Below, in pieces: positions 10,554 through 22,645 of a stretch of DNA of 64,000 nt. The position numbers and the translations under genes were made by a program. The notes beneath the pieces were generated by a model. The model saw nothing but the letters and a program-made list of their open reading frames with translations. It was not told the origin of the DNA and searched no databases. This DNA comes from Gracilaria gracilis. Lineage: Eukaryota > Rhodophyta > Florideophyceae > Gracilariales > Gracilariaceae. The stretch spans positions 62,001-126,000 of the forward strand of contig JARGSG010000039.1 of assembly GCA_030374805.1 (NCBI GenBank), in the 5' to 3' direction. How positions within the stretch are numbered: the stretch's first letter is position 1; each line of letters begins with the position of its first letter.

Positions 10554-11661
10554 TTACAGTATCAGTAACGGCCGCGTGCGCGTCTGAGAATCCTTCCTCT
10601 TTACACCGAGGAACACACGTTTCACTCTCCGCAAATGGTAGCACATGTCCTTAATGTTGCAATCAAACGCGCACTGCTCCAAAAAAGTTAAGTGGCACAG
10701 CATGTCCTCCGCGGAAGGTAACGGATGACATATGAAAGTACTATTGTCCTCTTCCGAACAGTTTCTGTCCCCCACAGAACTTTCTACCCCCTTAACACTT
10801 TGCAAACTTAGCGCATCGATCACAGCAGATCCTGTTATATCCGGATCGCCCGCAATAGTAAACCACTTATTAATGTCTCTCTGATCGACGCCCATTATTA
10901 AATTCTCGTAACACGAAATTTTTTAGATGCAAAGAAATGGAAAAACGTTCAAACATCTTTGGCAGTCCCTTAGTTCCTTTTAAAACATTTTCATGCTTTA
11001 TGTTGCCTTCACTGGAAAATATTTGAAGCTTTATGATGCAACAACAGTACAGGTGCTTTCATTCAACATCTAGCAATTTTTTTCTGCAGTACAGGACTTC
11101 AGAAATCCACCACTATATGAAACCCATCAGGTAGATGCTGGTCAAAACCTTCACGAATTCCTCTTGTCCCTGCTCGCAGCGCTTGGTTTCTCTCTTTTAT
11201 CTGCTGCCTGGTCTCAATTCTAGCTATAATGTTGGTTGGAAGAAGATAATGGTAGCGTATCTTTAAAGCTTCAATGACACAAGTTCATAAGCTCTTGAGA
11301 CAAAGTGAAATTAAAAAGAATCATGATCTTCACCTGTTCTCAGCCGTTTTTTATATCAGTTCCGTGCGGGCAACAGTTGTCTATCAGCAGCACAGATAGA
11401 AGAGACGTTTATTTTCTTAAGAACCAGAGTAAAACGTCGTCAAAACACTTCATAAACGCCTCACTGTCAGACCAAGCATTTGCTTGAAAGAAGTAAGAAA
11501 CAACCAGAGGCTCCAACTTGAAACAACAAGAATTATTCGCTTTCCCAATGATGGCCATAGAGAGTTTGACCCAGGCATCTACATTACTGCCAACATATGC
11601 AGTAACTCTGCCCTTGCCTTTCATTGCCTTTTTCCCCTGACACTGCTTTTACCTTCGTCCT
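10554..11661 (-). pseudogene. pogo-1 transposase, C-terminal part
   Basis: Continues, on the far side of gypsy-2, the transposase that starts at 22645. Pieces show the middle of the DDE_1 domain (AIIGKANNSCCF, about 11540), the second catalytic Asp in LLIDNCCPHG (about 11370) and a decayed third block (LLPTNIIARI..., about 11230, with the Asp-containing sequence not recognisable). The last 113 codons (10554-10895) end in LRRVKRVFLGVKRKDSQTRT, a basic tail. Stops separate the pieces. Confidence 0.8.
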
Positions 11662-12156
11662 TGTAGTACAATGAGCGTAGTTGCCACATAAATGTCGAAC
11701 TGGAACCGGAATGAGTGAATTGGTCGATAGGATAGAAACTACAGTAACTAGTCGGATAGATATTCTTCGAGATGCACTTGGCAGATGGCACCTCAACGTG
11801 GCTCACGTAGGTGCCACGCCGGAGGTTGAGCCTCACTTATCCTTAAGGTGACCGTAGCGCTCTCTCGCAACTATAATGTAACGTTAAGCATCTTCTGGCT
11901 ACTTCAAAGACCACTTGGTTTCTACAGTCAACCTCGTGGAGTATTCAAGCTTTACTAGCACTATGTGCGCCGTACATCTGATCTACCTAACGGTTACGGT
12001 CTAGCCAGCTGCTATCTCGCGCCACTAGTGGTTTGTGCTGCCACACCCCCTTTTGTATCTTCTATCCCACCTTCTAGGTTGAGCAGTCGTGCGATCCCTA
12101 GCCACACGTCCACACAAAGTACCCCGTTGATTTGCGGCATCTGCCGTTGTACTACA
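11662..12156 (+). repeat. 5' LTR of gypsy-2 (495 bp)
   Basis: Starts TGTAGTACA and ends TGTACTACA, a perfect 9-bp inverted terminal repeat. It aligns along its length with 21519-22024, including CCTTAAGGTGACCGT and TTTGCGGCATCTGCCGTTGTAC. The two LTRs differ at many positions by eye, so the insertion is old. Confidence 0.93.
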
Positions 12157-12294
12157 TTTCGGTCTTCCGACCTAGAATTGTGGAATCACCAATTGGCCGA
12201 AAAGAAGTTTTTGAATGGAAGGAAGTGGAATTCGAATACCGATCGGAGTTTGAGTATCACTGGAAAGCGATTCCGTTAATCATCAATTGACGAA

Positions 12295-14519
12295 TTGGAT
12301 ATGTCTACGAACCATGTTCGAAGCAGAGGGTCATATAGCCGAGGTTCCGGCGAGGGCCCCTCCTCATACGCTAGACCCATCCTGGATAACTTTGATGAAT
12401 CATTACATCACAATTCCACCATGGTTCACGCCGATGGGGGGGAGCCAACGGCTGTAGGTGCCACTCCCTTGGCGAACCAAGCGGTATGAAGTCACCCTCC
12501 CGTACCGTCGGAGGCTAGCGCCGATAATGATCCTGTGGTATTAAATGACGGCAAGGCAACAGTAGTAGTTCCAGGTTTAAACCTGGAAGCAATCACCCGT
12601 ATGGTTGCAGACAGAGCTGCAGTACAACTACCCGACAGGATGCCCGCATTGGTGTTGCATTTCATCGAGCAGGACGCTCGAGAATACATAGACCAAACGG
12701 TGCAAGAGTCACTGCAGGAGCACCAAGTGGTGCCTCTGCAGTACATCTCATCCACGCCGGTTAAGAAACCAATCGGTACGGGAAACCCTCAGGTTTACAA
12801 AGCAACGAAAATGGTCCAAACTAATCTTCCTTTTAAACTGACTGGTGAGAAGCTACTTGACCCCCACCCGGAAAGGGCAGACCCTCGCAGTGGTGAGAAA
12901 CCGAGGTTTATATACCTCCTGGCACTTACTGGTAGAGCCCTACAGGACGACAGGAAGTGGAATCCCGGTGGTGGAGATTCTTCGGAAGTGGAGGATGAGC
13001 CGCGACGAAGTCGAAAATGTAAGAAGAAGACGAAGAGGGGGAAGAAGAAAGGTCATCGGTCTGACCCGGACTCTTCCAGCTCCGACACCGATTCGGATCC
13101 TCACAAAAAATGGCCTTCTAGGTAAAAAGAAAAGGAAGAACGACAACCAAAAGACTAAGAAGTCCCGTAAAGGAAGAGCCAAAAGGTATGAGACGTCGGT
13201 CTCAGAAACACGGATACGGACAATGGCCTGTAGGTAATGAAACCGCTCAACGATCGGTTCACCATAGCGGTTGACTATAGAACTTACAGGGTAGTGAACA
13301 GAAGGCCTGAGTATAGCAGTTTGGTGGCTCAGAAAATAACTAAGCAGCAAAAGCGGCTTAATTTCCAAATGGGAGATACGGCCTTCAGCGGTGATGAACC
13401 TCTCGCGATCATAGACTTCCTTCACAGGTTTAGGATCGTGTGTGACCAGAACGGGTTTTCGGAAGACGCTTCAATGTGTTGTTTCAATTTTACCTCAAAG
13501 TAAAAGCGGCTACTCTGTTGCACAGCAGAATGCAAGGAAATACCATGGCGGTTGACGAAGACCAGACGAAGATGTTAAGTTCCTACCCATAGGTGGTGAA
13601 TTACTTATTGGAAACATACGCAACCGATGAGGTCATTCAAGAAGCGTACGGGAAGGTTCTCAACTGCCGTCAGAGGTCCAGACAAACCGAGATGGAATTC
13701 GCGAATTCATTGTTCGCAATGTCCTCCAGATGCGGTAATGTATTCACCACTACAAGGCCGAAGTCCATGCTGGCCGACAAGGTTGACCAGTCCATAAAGG
13801 ACCAAGTAAGGAATTACTTGGCAACCAACCGAAAAGTGGACTACAATGGACTCGCTCGATATGGACAGGCCTTGAGAGATACAAACCAAGCTGGAGAGAG
13901 ACCTTCGGCTTCGGCAGGGAAGCCGTTAAAGACGAAAAACAGAGCACGTCGAAAGGTATTGGAAGTAGACTACTCTTCAGAAGAAACTGCACAGGTAGAG
14001 ACACCAGCGGGTACGGTGATTAACATAGTTGGAACTGGTTACCACAACGGGATCTTGACACCATCCAACTTGTCAACTACAGCCCCGTCGACCCCGAATA
14101 GGTCGTTCACGATGATGTCAGAACCGATCGTCGGTGAGCACATGTTCACAGTACCTTATTATGCGCCACAGAGCCAACATACAACATACCGCACGGTCTT
14201 TGACAAGCCATCCACTGCGCATGTACTACCGCCTGGTCAGCTCCCCTCGCTGTCAATGGCGATCCGGGATTCCGCCACAGAAAACTTCCTCTGCTGGCTG
14301 TGCCTATCACCTCACCATCTGGCTACGGTATTCCCTAATTGGGCATCACCAGCACGTGCCGCCTTTCTCCAAGCGAAGCCGAGCAACCATCAGAACGTTT
14401 TCGGGCCAACCGTGCAACGCCTTGGAAACCGAAAGGAAACACCCGTTCTCAATCCCAGAGAAGCCCAGACGGTCAATTTGGTTCCCAGTTCTAGGATCCA
14501 GGATCAAACTCTTCAATAG
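12295..14519 (+). pseudogene. gypsy-2 gag
   Basis: Four frame pieces (12295-12489, 12535-13125, 13237-13503, 13593-14519) together form a gag protein: a Ser/Gly-rich start, a Lys/Arg-rich then Ser/Asp-rich linker (about 13000-13115), the Retrotrans_gag capsid region (CRQRSRQTEMEFANSLF, about 13665-13715), and a degenerate zinc knuckle CWLCLSPHHLATVFP near 14290, where the last Cys of the CCHC set is Phe. Stops separate the pieces. Confidence 0.82.
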
Positions 14520-14639
14520 GGATCTGGTCCCTCCCAACAGGCGGAAAACGCCTAAAGGTCGGCACAGAGGCTACTGCCGATCGGCCTGCTTCGGAAGGCC
14601 AGCCAGTTCCAACTGGTTTTTGTATGGATGATTAACAAA

Positions 14640-17600
14640 TGGTTTCCGATCCAGGTGGCACCAATACCCAAACGGATAGGATATGCTTCATGACGCATGA
14701 CAACTACAAGGAAGAAATCACCCTTGGGTTCAGTAATAACCAGTTTGTCCCATGTGTATCAGTCCTTGATACGGGAGCCGGACCAAATTTGGTTAACACG
14801 AAGTAACTCCCCCAGAAGCTTTTAGATAAGATACGCCCGTGCACTCTCCGTAACCCACTGGTCAATTCAAATAGCCCCCCCCCTTTCCATACGCGGTATT
14901 CTCGACCTAATGATGAACGTTGGCCAGCTAAAGGGCAAAGTAAGGCTCATTGTCATCAACCAACTGGCAAGAGATTGTATCCTAGGAACACACTTTACTG
15001 ACAGCCATATGAAAGAAATTTTGCCACGCGCCCGGGCAGTCGTTTTCCATCGAGGTCCGAGGGTAGCCATAATTGGACGTCACCGAACTACCACTCTGGA
15101 CCAGAAGGAGAACCCATATGTAACATTATCCAATAAGGTACGACTAGCCAAAGCCGTCAAAATACGTCCCATGCACGAAGTGGTAGTTAAAGTATGATGC
15201 AAACGACCTGGTTTGCTAACCTTACAAAACCACTCGCGGGTATTGGAACGCCATATGCCCGTGATGGCGAATGGAATTGTAGACAATGTATCTTCGATAC
15301 CATTTCAGGTATATCTCAGTAATTTCAGTAACCACACGGTTAAACTATCCAAACATACCGTCGTTGGACTGCCCTACCAGCACCAGACAGCATATTCTTC
15401 ATTAACCAACATGAACGGAACGAGGACGTCGCCGCTAAGGAGGGGGAACACGAAATAAGTAAAAAAATAACAAACGAAAACGAACAGGAATCGGCTAACG
15501 CCGAAGAACAAACTATGGAGCTAGACAAAGTTACCAGCTGGAAGAATGAGGTGAACATCGGCCTCGGGGACAAACCTGTCAAGAAACAGATATTTGGCCT
15601 GCTGGAGCCGTTCAGTTCCATGTGGTCGGGACGCCTCGGCGTCATTAAGGCCCGGCAATACCGTATCGACCTGGTCCCTGGATCCAGACCAGTACACCAA
15701 CAACCTTATAGGGCTAGTCCCAAGGCCCGAGGGGCCATACAGGACGAAGTAGACAGGATACTTCGAGAATGGGTAGTAGAACCTGCACAGGCCCAATGGG
15801 CGAGCCTCGTTGTCCTCGCCCATAAGAAAGGAGATACAAGAATGCGGTATTGTGTTGACTATAGGAAATTAAACGCCCTGATGGTTCACGATTCCTACCC
15901 CATTTCCAGAATTGATGAATGAATAGACTCACTAGGCGATACTAAGTTGTTTACTACATTGGACGCCAACTGAGAGTACTGGCAGGTAGACATACCGGAG
16001 AAGGATCGCGACAAAACAACATTTACAGGCCATGTAGAAATTTACCGCTTCTTACGAATGCCGTTTCATTTACGTAATGCGTAAGCAACTTTCTAACGGG
16101 CTCTAGACATCATCCATTCAAAGTTCAAATAACAAACCGCCCTGATATACATTGACGATGTGGTTACCTACTCCCCAACGGTGCAAGCATATCTTAACCA
16201 CGTGCGAACGGTGCTCCACCTCCTACGAAATGCAAGAGTAACACTGAAACTACGCAAGTGCGTCTTCTTTGCCCAGAAGGTGGAATACCTGGGACACATG
16301 ATTAGCCCAGGGCGTCTGGAGATAACGAAACAAAATATCCGAGCGGTTCAGGAGGCCCGTATTATCCAAACCCAAACGGACATCAGGTCCTGCATTTGGT
16401 TATGTAACATATACCGTCGGTTTATAAAAGTATTTGCCAATATAGCAGCTCCCCTTAATCGTAAGATACAAACGTAGCAGCCGGATCAGTTCGGATACTT
16501 GGAAAAGGATGAGCTCGAAGCCTTCCAAAAATTGAAGGCCGCACTTTTCTCACCACCAGTACTGGTATTACCAAAATCTAATCTCCGCTATACCCTCGAT
16601 ACCGACGCCTCAGCAGCCCAAATTAAGTGCTGTTTAAGTCAAGAACAGGAGGATTGAACGAAGTTTCCAATTGGCTATTGGAGTAGAGCTCTTACCAAGA
16701 CAGAGCAAAACTACATCGTCACGGAGAAAGAATGCCCAGCGGTAGTATGGAGTATGCCTATGCTTCGGCCTTACCTATATGGAGCATGGTTTACCTTACG
16801 AACTGATCATGATTCTTTGAGGTGGATTTTGGGCTTGGCAGATGCTTCGGTACGACGGACCAGATGGAGGTTACGCCTGCTAGAGTTTGAATATGACGTT
16901 CAATATCGTCCAGGGATAAAACACCGAGTAGCTGACGCTCTTTCGTGCCTCAACACCGAAGGGTTGGAAGACGCGCTACTGGGAGTTGACATTCCGTCCT
17001 TCATAGTGTAGCTCAACCAACCGGACAATGAACCTGAGGGAGCTCTCACGGGGACCTTAATGAACAAAGAAGATCTCTTAGTTGAAGAACATAAAAGTGA
17101 ACCCCAAGCGGAAGAGTGCGCCCTCGCCATAGAAGAAGAACATTCCCCACTAACGAAAGAGGAATTCATCAAAAGGCAAGCCACCGACAGGTACTGCAAG
17201 TCATTAGCCGAAACTATATGTTTGAAACAATCACATTTTGACGTAGACCATGAAGAATACGTGGTAATGAGCTCTCCATTAGATAGATTGCTCCAAAAGG
17301 TGGTCCCAGAATCTCTCCGGCAACGAAAACTCCAATTGGGCCATATTCCATGCCTTGTGGGCTACCCTGGAGGCACTAGGATGTATTACAACTTGAGGAA
17401 AGAGTTCTACTGGTATTTGATGGCTCATGATGTCTATATTTTTGTGAGTAGGTGCACCTCTTGCGTTAAAACCCGAAGCGGTCTAGGGAAACACCGCAAA
17501 TATCTCAATTTGTTCCCAGGCACTGGCCCACTGACATTTGTGGCTATTGATCTCCTTGGACCACTACTAGAAACGCCGAAGGAGTAAAAGTACATCATCG

Positions 17601-18752
17601 TCACCACCGACAGATTTACTAAGCTCAGAAGAGGTATTCCCCTAAATAGTACGACCTCTGCGGTTCTAGCCCAAACCTTTATGGACCACTAGGTGCATTC
17701 ATATGGCGCACCGATGTATGTCCTCAAGGAAAAAGAATCCGATCTGGTCTCGAGTTTTTTTGAGTCGGTTTGTACCATGATTGGTCTGAAACACTACATT
17801 ACAACCGCATACCACCCACAAACCAATGGGCAAGTGGAACGCTACAACAAAAGCCTTGTGGCACGTCTCTAACACTATATAGAGGAACACCAAACCAGTT
17901 GGGCAGATTATGTTCAACCGCTCACGTACGCGTACCGCCTTCAGGTACACCGCTCGACGTGAACAACTCCTTCTGATTTGGTTCTGTCACAACACCCGCC
18001 TGGGATTATTCTCCAATCAGGTTCCGAAAACCAGAAGGCGGCGGGTAGAAAAACTGCAGCCCAGGTAAAAAAATATATCCTATCAAGACTCCGACAGTCC
18101 TTAAAGGTAGCAACTGGGAAGCTCACAGAGGCCCAACAATGGTATAAAGTTGTATATAACAAGAAGGTAGAACACGTCGTCACGGTCCGACTGGAAGACT
18201 ACTTCTATGTGGTTATTCCCCCAAAAGGGGCACGCCCAACACCGGCCGAAGAAAGAGAAGACCGTTTTGGTAGATGAAGAAATACGATCTAAATTACTCG
18301 CTAAAGCTATAGGACCGTTCAAGATAACTCGGAGCGACGACCGCACGGTAATTATACCGGAAAACGGTTTAGAGAACACCGTATTGGTTGACCGCATCAC
18401 AAAAGCACCAACCGAAGAAGGACCGTGGGCGCGTCCACCTGAAGTTCAACAACATCCCCCACCACCAGAGAAGAGAATAGTCAGTGCAGACCCATTGGGA
18501 CCAACAGCAACGACAGCGGAGTCAGAACCAAATGGAACGCCATCAGAACCAAACAATAACCCTACCACATCGTCAGGAGTTATTGAGACGATCGTTGGAC
18601 ATGAGCATACCATAGATGGAATTCGCTACCGAGTTCGGTGGTACGGATGGACACTCTTTTATGATACGATGGAACCTCCTGGCCATATACTCAACAATTA
18701 CATTATCCGTTGTTGGGGAAAAAGCAAACAGAAGCCACCACCTAGACCTTAG
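14640..18752 (+). pseudogene. gypsy-2 pol: protease, RT, RNase H, integrase, chromodomain
   Basis: The protease motif SVLDTGAGPN lies at about 14758-14787. RT spans about 15515-16480 with VDYRKLNALMV, a TTLDAN first Asp block (about 15955) and IYIDDVV (about 16147). RNase H follows (LDTDASAA about 16600; TEKECPAVVW about 16720; RTDHDSLRWI; HRVADALS about 16925). Integrase has a decayed zinc finger (HI...CTSC), the first Asp in AIDLLGP (about 17546), a damaged second block and the Glu in NGQVERYN (about 17827). The last ORF (18207-18752) ends in a chromodomain (VIETIVGHEHTIDG..YRVRWYGW, about 18576-18720) that marks the chromovirus clade; chromodomains of this type can tether integration to histone marks. 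At least six stops or frameshifts. Confidence 0.92.
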
Positions 18753-18932
18753 AATACCCCTGTGAGACAACGACGATAGGAGGGGGCGGAAAATATAATG
18801 CGGTAGAGTTTTTGGTCTTTTTCTCGCGTACAAAGCGCAACTAAGAAGCTGAAGAAGATAAATCAGAAAAGAGAAAAAAACGCACACGCATTAACATTTA
18901 TTTGCAAAGGTTACCGCAAAGAGTCCATTAGA

Positions 18933-19264
18933 CTACGGAGAATAGTTTCTTCTATGGTGAGAACCGCCTCGGCCACTACCGGACCCTCCGTACGCCCCCG
19001 GCCATGAGCCCCGACCAACACTGCGGCCGTGTCCGCCACCACCGGAGCCGCCACCTGCCCGCCCCCAGCCCACAACAGCTGAGAAAATGGATGGCCTTGC
19101 GGAACCGTGAGCGTTTGGCAACGTTCCCGATGACGGTTGGCCTGTTGGAGTCATCGTCACCGTAAAAGTGACACCTAACGGAGTAGGAGCACCCGATGCA
19201 GCAACGCCAGAGGACGAAGGCGCCGACGGAGGGCGACTGTAATAGATCCGTGGCAGTCGTGTGA
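18933..19264 (-). CDS. Antisense Gly/Arg-rich ORF fragment in gypsy-2
   Basis: A minus-strand frame open from the MITE border at 19264 down to its stop at 18933. It is Pro/Ser-rich, then strongly Gly/Arg-rich (GGGSGGGGHGRSVGRG). It may be the C terminus of the antisense gene whose front part is at 20267-20860, separated by the LTR-like repeat and MITE. Low complexity makes homology hard to judge. Confidence 0.3.
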
Positions 19265-19998
19265 CCCTACAAACCTCGAATATGGCCCAAATATGGCCAA
19301 AATATGGCCGAAATGTGGCCGAAATGTGGCCGTTTAACTCGAAAAGTTGTGAGAACGTTTAACAAGCGAAGATAAACCAGTTTCATTTTTCTTCATATGG
19401 TCGAAATATGGCCCAAATGTGGCCTAAATATGACCGAAGTGTACACGTGTCTGTTGGCAAAAGTACTTATTTTCCGTAGTCACACGTTCTCTGAAAATTT
19501 CGAGCTAGACGGCCACTTTTCGGCCATATCTCGGCCATATTTGGGCCATATTCGAGGTTTATAGGGGTGACTGTAATTAGTCCAAATGGTGAAGGAGGGC
19601 GGAAGTACCGGGTGGCCGAAGGGAGAGTTGACGGTCGGTATCACCAAGTGCGTACAGGTGCGTTCAAAAGGGTACGAACGGTCCGAGACACCTTAGTAGA
19701 ATTACCGTGTGGCCTATCCTAAGCGCAAGCTGGCGAGGAAGACGTTCGGCAGAAGATGCTTGTCGTTTACCATTGAGGCCTCGGGAGATCCGAGCTACAA
19801 CTAAATATCGGGCCTGGCCCCCCTACTGACTACTGTACGATCGGTCTAATTTGCCTTGTCACTACCAACCCGTTTGGCACTCGATCACCAAATCGTACAC
19901 GTGGAAGTGCCACTGCATGGGCCCACCGTGCACTGCCTCTTTGTACGTGAATGGCCTATCGGATACGCTGTGAAGCAACTAGAGCCCATTATAGTACA
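19254..19998 (+). repeat. LTR-like repeat copy A in gypsy-2 (interrupted by MITE)
   Basis: Outside the MITE this stretch aligns with the solo LTRs at 38580-39127 (same strand) and 24361-27119 (reverse); shared words include TTCGGCAGAAGATGCTTGTCGT and ACACGTGG. It ends TATAGTACA at 19998, comparable to TATACCACA of the solo LTR at 38.6 kb. The first roughly 70 bp of the LTR cannot be recognised here, and no target duplication was found, so it is either a truncated solo LTR or a related segment native to gypsy-2. Confidence 0.7.
19265..19566. mobile_element. MITE of ATATGGCC repeats (302 bp) with GTGA duplication
   Basis: The left end CCCTACAAACCTCGAATATG and the right end read inward CCCTATAAACCTCGAATATG are near-perfect inverted repeats of about 34 bp, running on into multiple ATATGGCC/ATGTGGCC units on both sides. 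It is flanked by GTGA on both sides (19261-19264 and 19567-19570). The other copies of the host repeat (38.6 kb; 27.04 kb reversed) read GTGTG(A/T)CTGTAA without interruption, proving an insertion. No coding capacity. I cannot assign the superfamily. Confidence 0.88.
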
Positions 19999-20266
19999 GG
20001 AAGTAAGGCAAATCGGACGGGAATCACCATGACAAACGAGGTATGACGGTGTTTCGCAGCGAATATCTCATATTGGTTCTGTGGTTCGTTGCGCGAACCA
20101 GATGGTACAGACGGACGATGAGAGGGGATGTATTCGAGGCGTTCGCAGTTCTAACGCTTAAAGAAGAGGTAATCCACGAACATCGGTCGAAGGAACACGT
20201 GGGGAATCTGATAGAAATTCGCCGCAGCGGGCCAACTTCCGTGGGACTGGAAGATGCGAGCGTCGA

Positions 20267-20860
20267 TCAAACCGAGCGGTACCCCATACTGCCCTTGGGA
20301 TTAAAAAAATCCTGATATGTTAACGGTGGAGGAAAACCAGTGGGATGTATACCGAACGGAGAACTGGAGACACCGGCTGGAGCAGTGTAAGGAGTGGCCT
20401 GAGGTTCAGGATCTGGATATGGGTTGTAAAGCATTCCGGTTCTAGAGTCGACGGTCAGATCGAAAGAACTACTTCCCCTACCACCACCGCGTCCACTGCC
20501 TCCTCGACCACCAGAAGCTCCACCGCGGGTGATACTCGATTGAAAACGTGTGACACGCTTCGCCATACCACCAAATGGTCCCACTCGAAGATGGCGATTC
20601 TTAGACGAAGACAAAACGCGCGGAACCGACGGGTCACCGATGAATGGAACCTTCGTGTCAACTAGATCCGCGCAGAGATCGATGCCATCGGGGTCAATGA
20701 AGTCGTTACCTCCGAGGACCTCTTTTATACTGTCGTCCAAATGAGACGGATAGTCGTCTGGCAGACTCCCAATTGAACCAAGGGAGACATTCACCTGTTG
20801 AAAAGGCGAGAAACGGAGCCGAAGGGTGCGCCCAGATGGTGAACCAGACGGAAGAGCCAC
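20267..20860 (-). CDS. Antisense ORF of gypsy-2, 197 aa, RGG-type tract
   Basis: An open minus-strand frame of 197 codons between pol and the 3' LTR, antisense to the retroelement. Residues 1-100 are acidic and ordered in composition (DDYPSHLDDSIKEVL, DFIDPDGIDLCADLVD). Residues about 110-133 form a Gly/Arg-rich tract, followed by a Tyr/Pro-rich tail. Gypsy-1 has antisense frames in the same position. Its product is unknown. Upstream on the minus strand (20861-21518) another frame (21004-21285) is shorter and unconvincing. Confidence 0.45.
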   Translation of the reverse strand: MALPSGSPSGRTLRLRFSPFQQVNVSLGSIGSLPDDYPSHLDDSIKEVLGGNDFIDPDGIDLCADLVDTKVPFIGDPSVPRVLSSSKNRHLRVGPFGGMAKRVTRFQSSITRGGASGGRGGSGRGGGRGSSSFDLTVDSRTGMLYNPYPDPEPQATPYTAPAGVSSSPFGIHPTGFPPPLTYQDFFNPKGSMGYRSV

Positions 20861-21518
20861 GGTGGGTAGGGCAGTCGGAGCATGAGACGGAAGCAGGTTG
20901 GCAGGAGTCCCAGGAGCGCTGACAGACCGATCAGCGTGAGGGGGCGGAAGCGCCGGGGACCGTCCGGAATCGATGCGAGCAGCCGGCCGAGCGGGGAAGC
21001 ACCCTATCTTCGGCGCCTTGGGACCACTTTGTGCAGCTGAAAGTGGAGGTTACCCCATAGGAGAAACACTAGGATGAACGCGCCACGGAGAAGACTCAAC
21101 CACTTGGGATCGATAAGGTACGACGCAGGCAACCAAGAGGGAAACAAATGCGGAATGAGGCTGAACCGAGAGGACAAGAGAACAGCCGCAACGGGTACGT
21201 CACCGGTCGGTTCGCGAAGCACCAAATGGCGCGGAGAATGATGATCAACAGGTGAACGCGCGATACCTAAGCATCCAGACGACACAGAGGGGAACCGACC
21301 AAAAGGTGGGCAGGAAATGGTAGCGCACCGAACGGAAGTGATTTGACTAATCCAGTTGGAGAAAACCAGTAGGCGAGGTACTATACCGATGGGAGAGCAC
21401 CGACGTCAACTCTTCCCAAACGGGCAAGTAATATCGATACTGGTGGTTGCGGGTTGGCAAACGCGAAAGCCCCTCGCTTGGCAGGCTCGTCTTCGTGCCT
21501 GGTGGGAGAAGGGAGGTC

Positions 21519-22024
21519 TGTGGTACAGTGAGCGGAGCTGCCACGTGGATGCCTAACCGGAACCGGAATAGGTGAATCGGCCGATAGGATAGAAACTACA
21601 GTAGCTAACAGGATAGATATTTTTCGAGGTGCACTTGGCAGATGGTACCTCAACGTTGCCCACGTGGGTGCCACGCCGAAGGTCGAGTCTCGCTCACCCT
21701 TAAGGTGACCGTGGCGCTCCCTTCCAGACTATATTGTAAATCTAAGCACCTCTTGGCTACATCTACGACCGCTTGGTTTCTACAGTCAACCACTTGGTTT
21801 AGCTAGAACTATTCAAGCTCTTCTAGCACTATGCGCGCCGTATATCGGACAAACCTAACTGTTACGGTCTAGCCAGCTGCTATCTCGCGTCCCCAGGGGT
21901 TTGTGCTGCCACACCGCCTTTGGTATCCTCTATCCCACTTTCTAGGTTGGGCCCTCGTGCACTCCCTACCCATGCGTTCACACGAACTACCTCATTGTTT
22001 TGCGGCATCTGCCGTTGTACCACC
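21519..22024 (+). repeat. 3' LTR of gypsy-2 (506 bp)
   Basis: Starts TGTGGTACA and ends TGTACCACC (the last base deviates from CA). It follows a purine-rich tract and is followed by TTCCT, against GTCCT before the 5' LTR. Immediately beyond it the pogo-1 transposase frame resumes. Confidence 0.93.
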
Positions 22025-22645
22025 TTCCTGAACAATGTAGGTCCGTCGTGGTAGTAATTTGAAAAACAAACCTGTTTCATCTACATTGTAAATGCAATCC
22101 ACTTCGTAGCTTCTTAGCTCTTTCCTCAAAGTAGCCATCTCCTTCGCGACAGCGAAAACGGAAGCGCGCCCAGCCCCTCCGTGTAGCGCAATTGATTTTA
22201 ACGCATAGCGCTAAATGAATTTCTGCAACCATCATACTGATGCCGTAAAGTTCTGCAGTTTGTGGCGTTCTTGTGTGTCGTTGGCATTCATAGCATCTAA
22301 TAAAACTTTGCGAATTATTCGCGCTTTGTGCTGCAGATTTGCCTGGGTTACTGGCATCTTCACTGAGCGCGCGAAATGAACAAATTGGATAAGCTGTCGC
22401 TCAATCATTGGAAAATTTGGTGGTCGAATTGGTTTTTGTTCCAAAGAGAACGCATTAGATTCAATTATTTTTTGTAGGTGCAGAGCCCTTGGTTTCCGGT
22501 TTGTAACTGTGTGACAGGAGACAGAGTATTTGCGGATAATGAAGGCCGCAATATGTCCAGTGGATAGCAGTCGAGTTGCCTCAAGTTGTTCGGCGACGTT
22601 CAGCCTGGTTCGCTTTGACTTCTTGATGACAGGACTGGACACCAT
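22025..22645 (-). pseudogene. pogo-1 transposase, N-terminal part
   Basis: Starts at 22645. It shows a psq/CENP-B-type helix-turn-helix (about residues 8-60) and a second DNA-binding block up to about residue 130, then a stop at 22232. Past that, the frame at 22025-22160 gives YNVDETGLFFKLLPRRTY, the first catalytic Asp block of the DDE_1 (pogo) family. The sequence breaks at 22025, the end of the gypsy-2 LTR, and resumes at 11661, rejoining as ...TYIVQ-EGKSSVRGKRQ.... Confidence 0.85.

Larger units (their letters stand above)
11662..22024 (+). mobile_element. gypsy-2, full-length Ty3/gypsy chromovirus (10.4 kb)
   Basis: Bounded by two related LTRs (11662-12156 and 21519-22024) in direct orientation, with 5-bp flanks GTCCT and TTCCT (one mismatch), which are the target duplication in the pogo-1 transposase. 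Inside, in order: gag, protease, RT, RNase H, integrase and a chromodomain, then a 2.7-kb 3' region with minus-strand ORFs, an LTR-like repeat and a MITE. A purine tract (GGTGGGAGAAGGGAGG, about 21500-21516) just before the 3' LTR is the likely polypurine tract. I could not identify the primer-binding site with confidence. Many stops: inactive. Confidence 0.92.

Noticed and set aside
19265..19566. CRISPR-like or satellite array of ATATGGCC units
   Set aside because: Units are short, without unique spacers, and occur in inverted orientation inside one transposon-like element.
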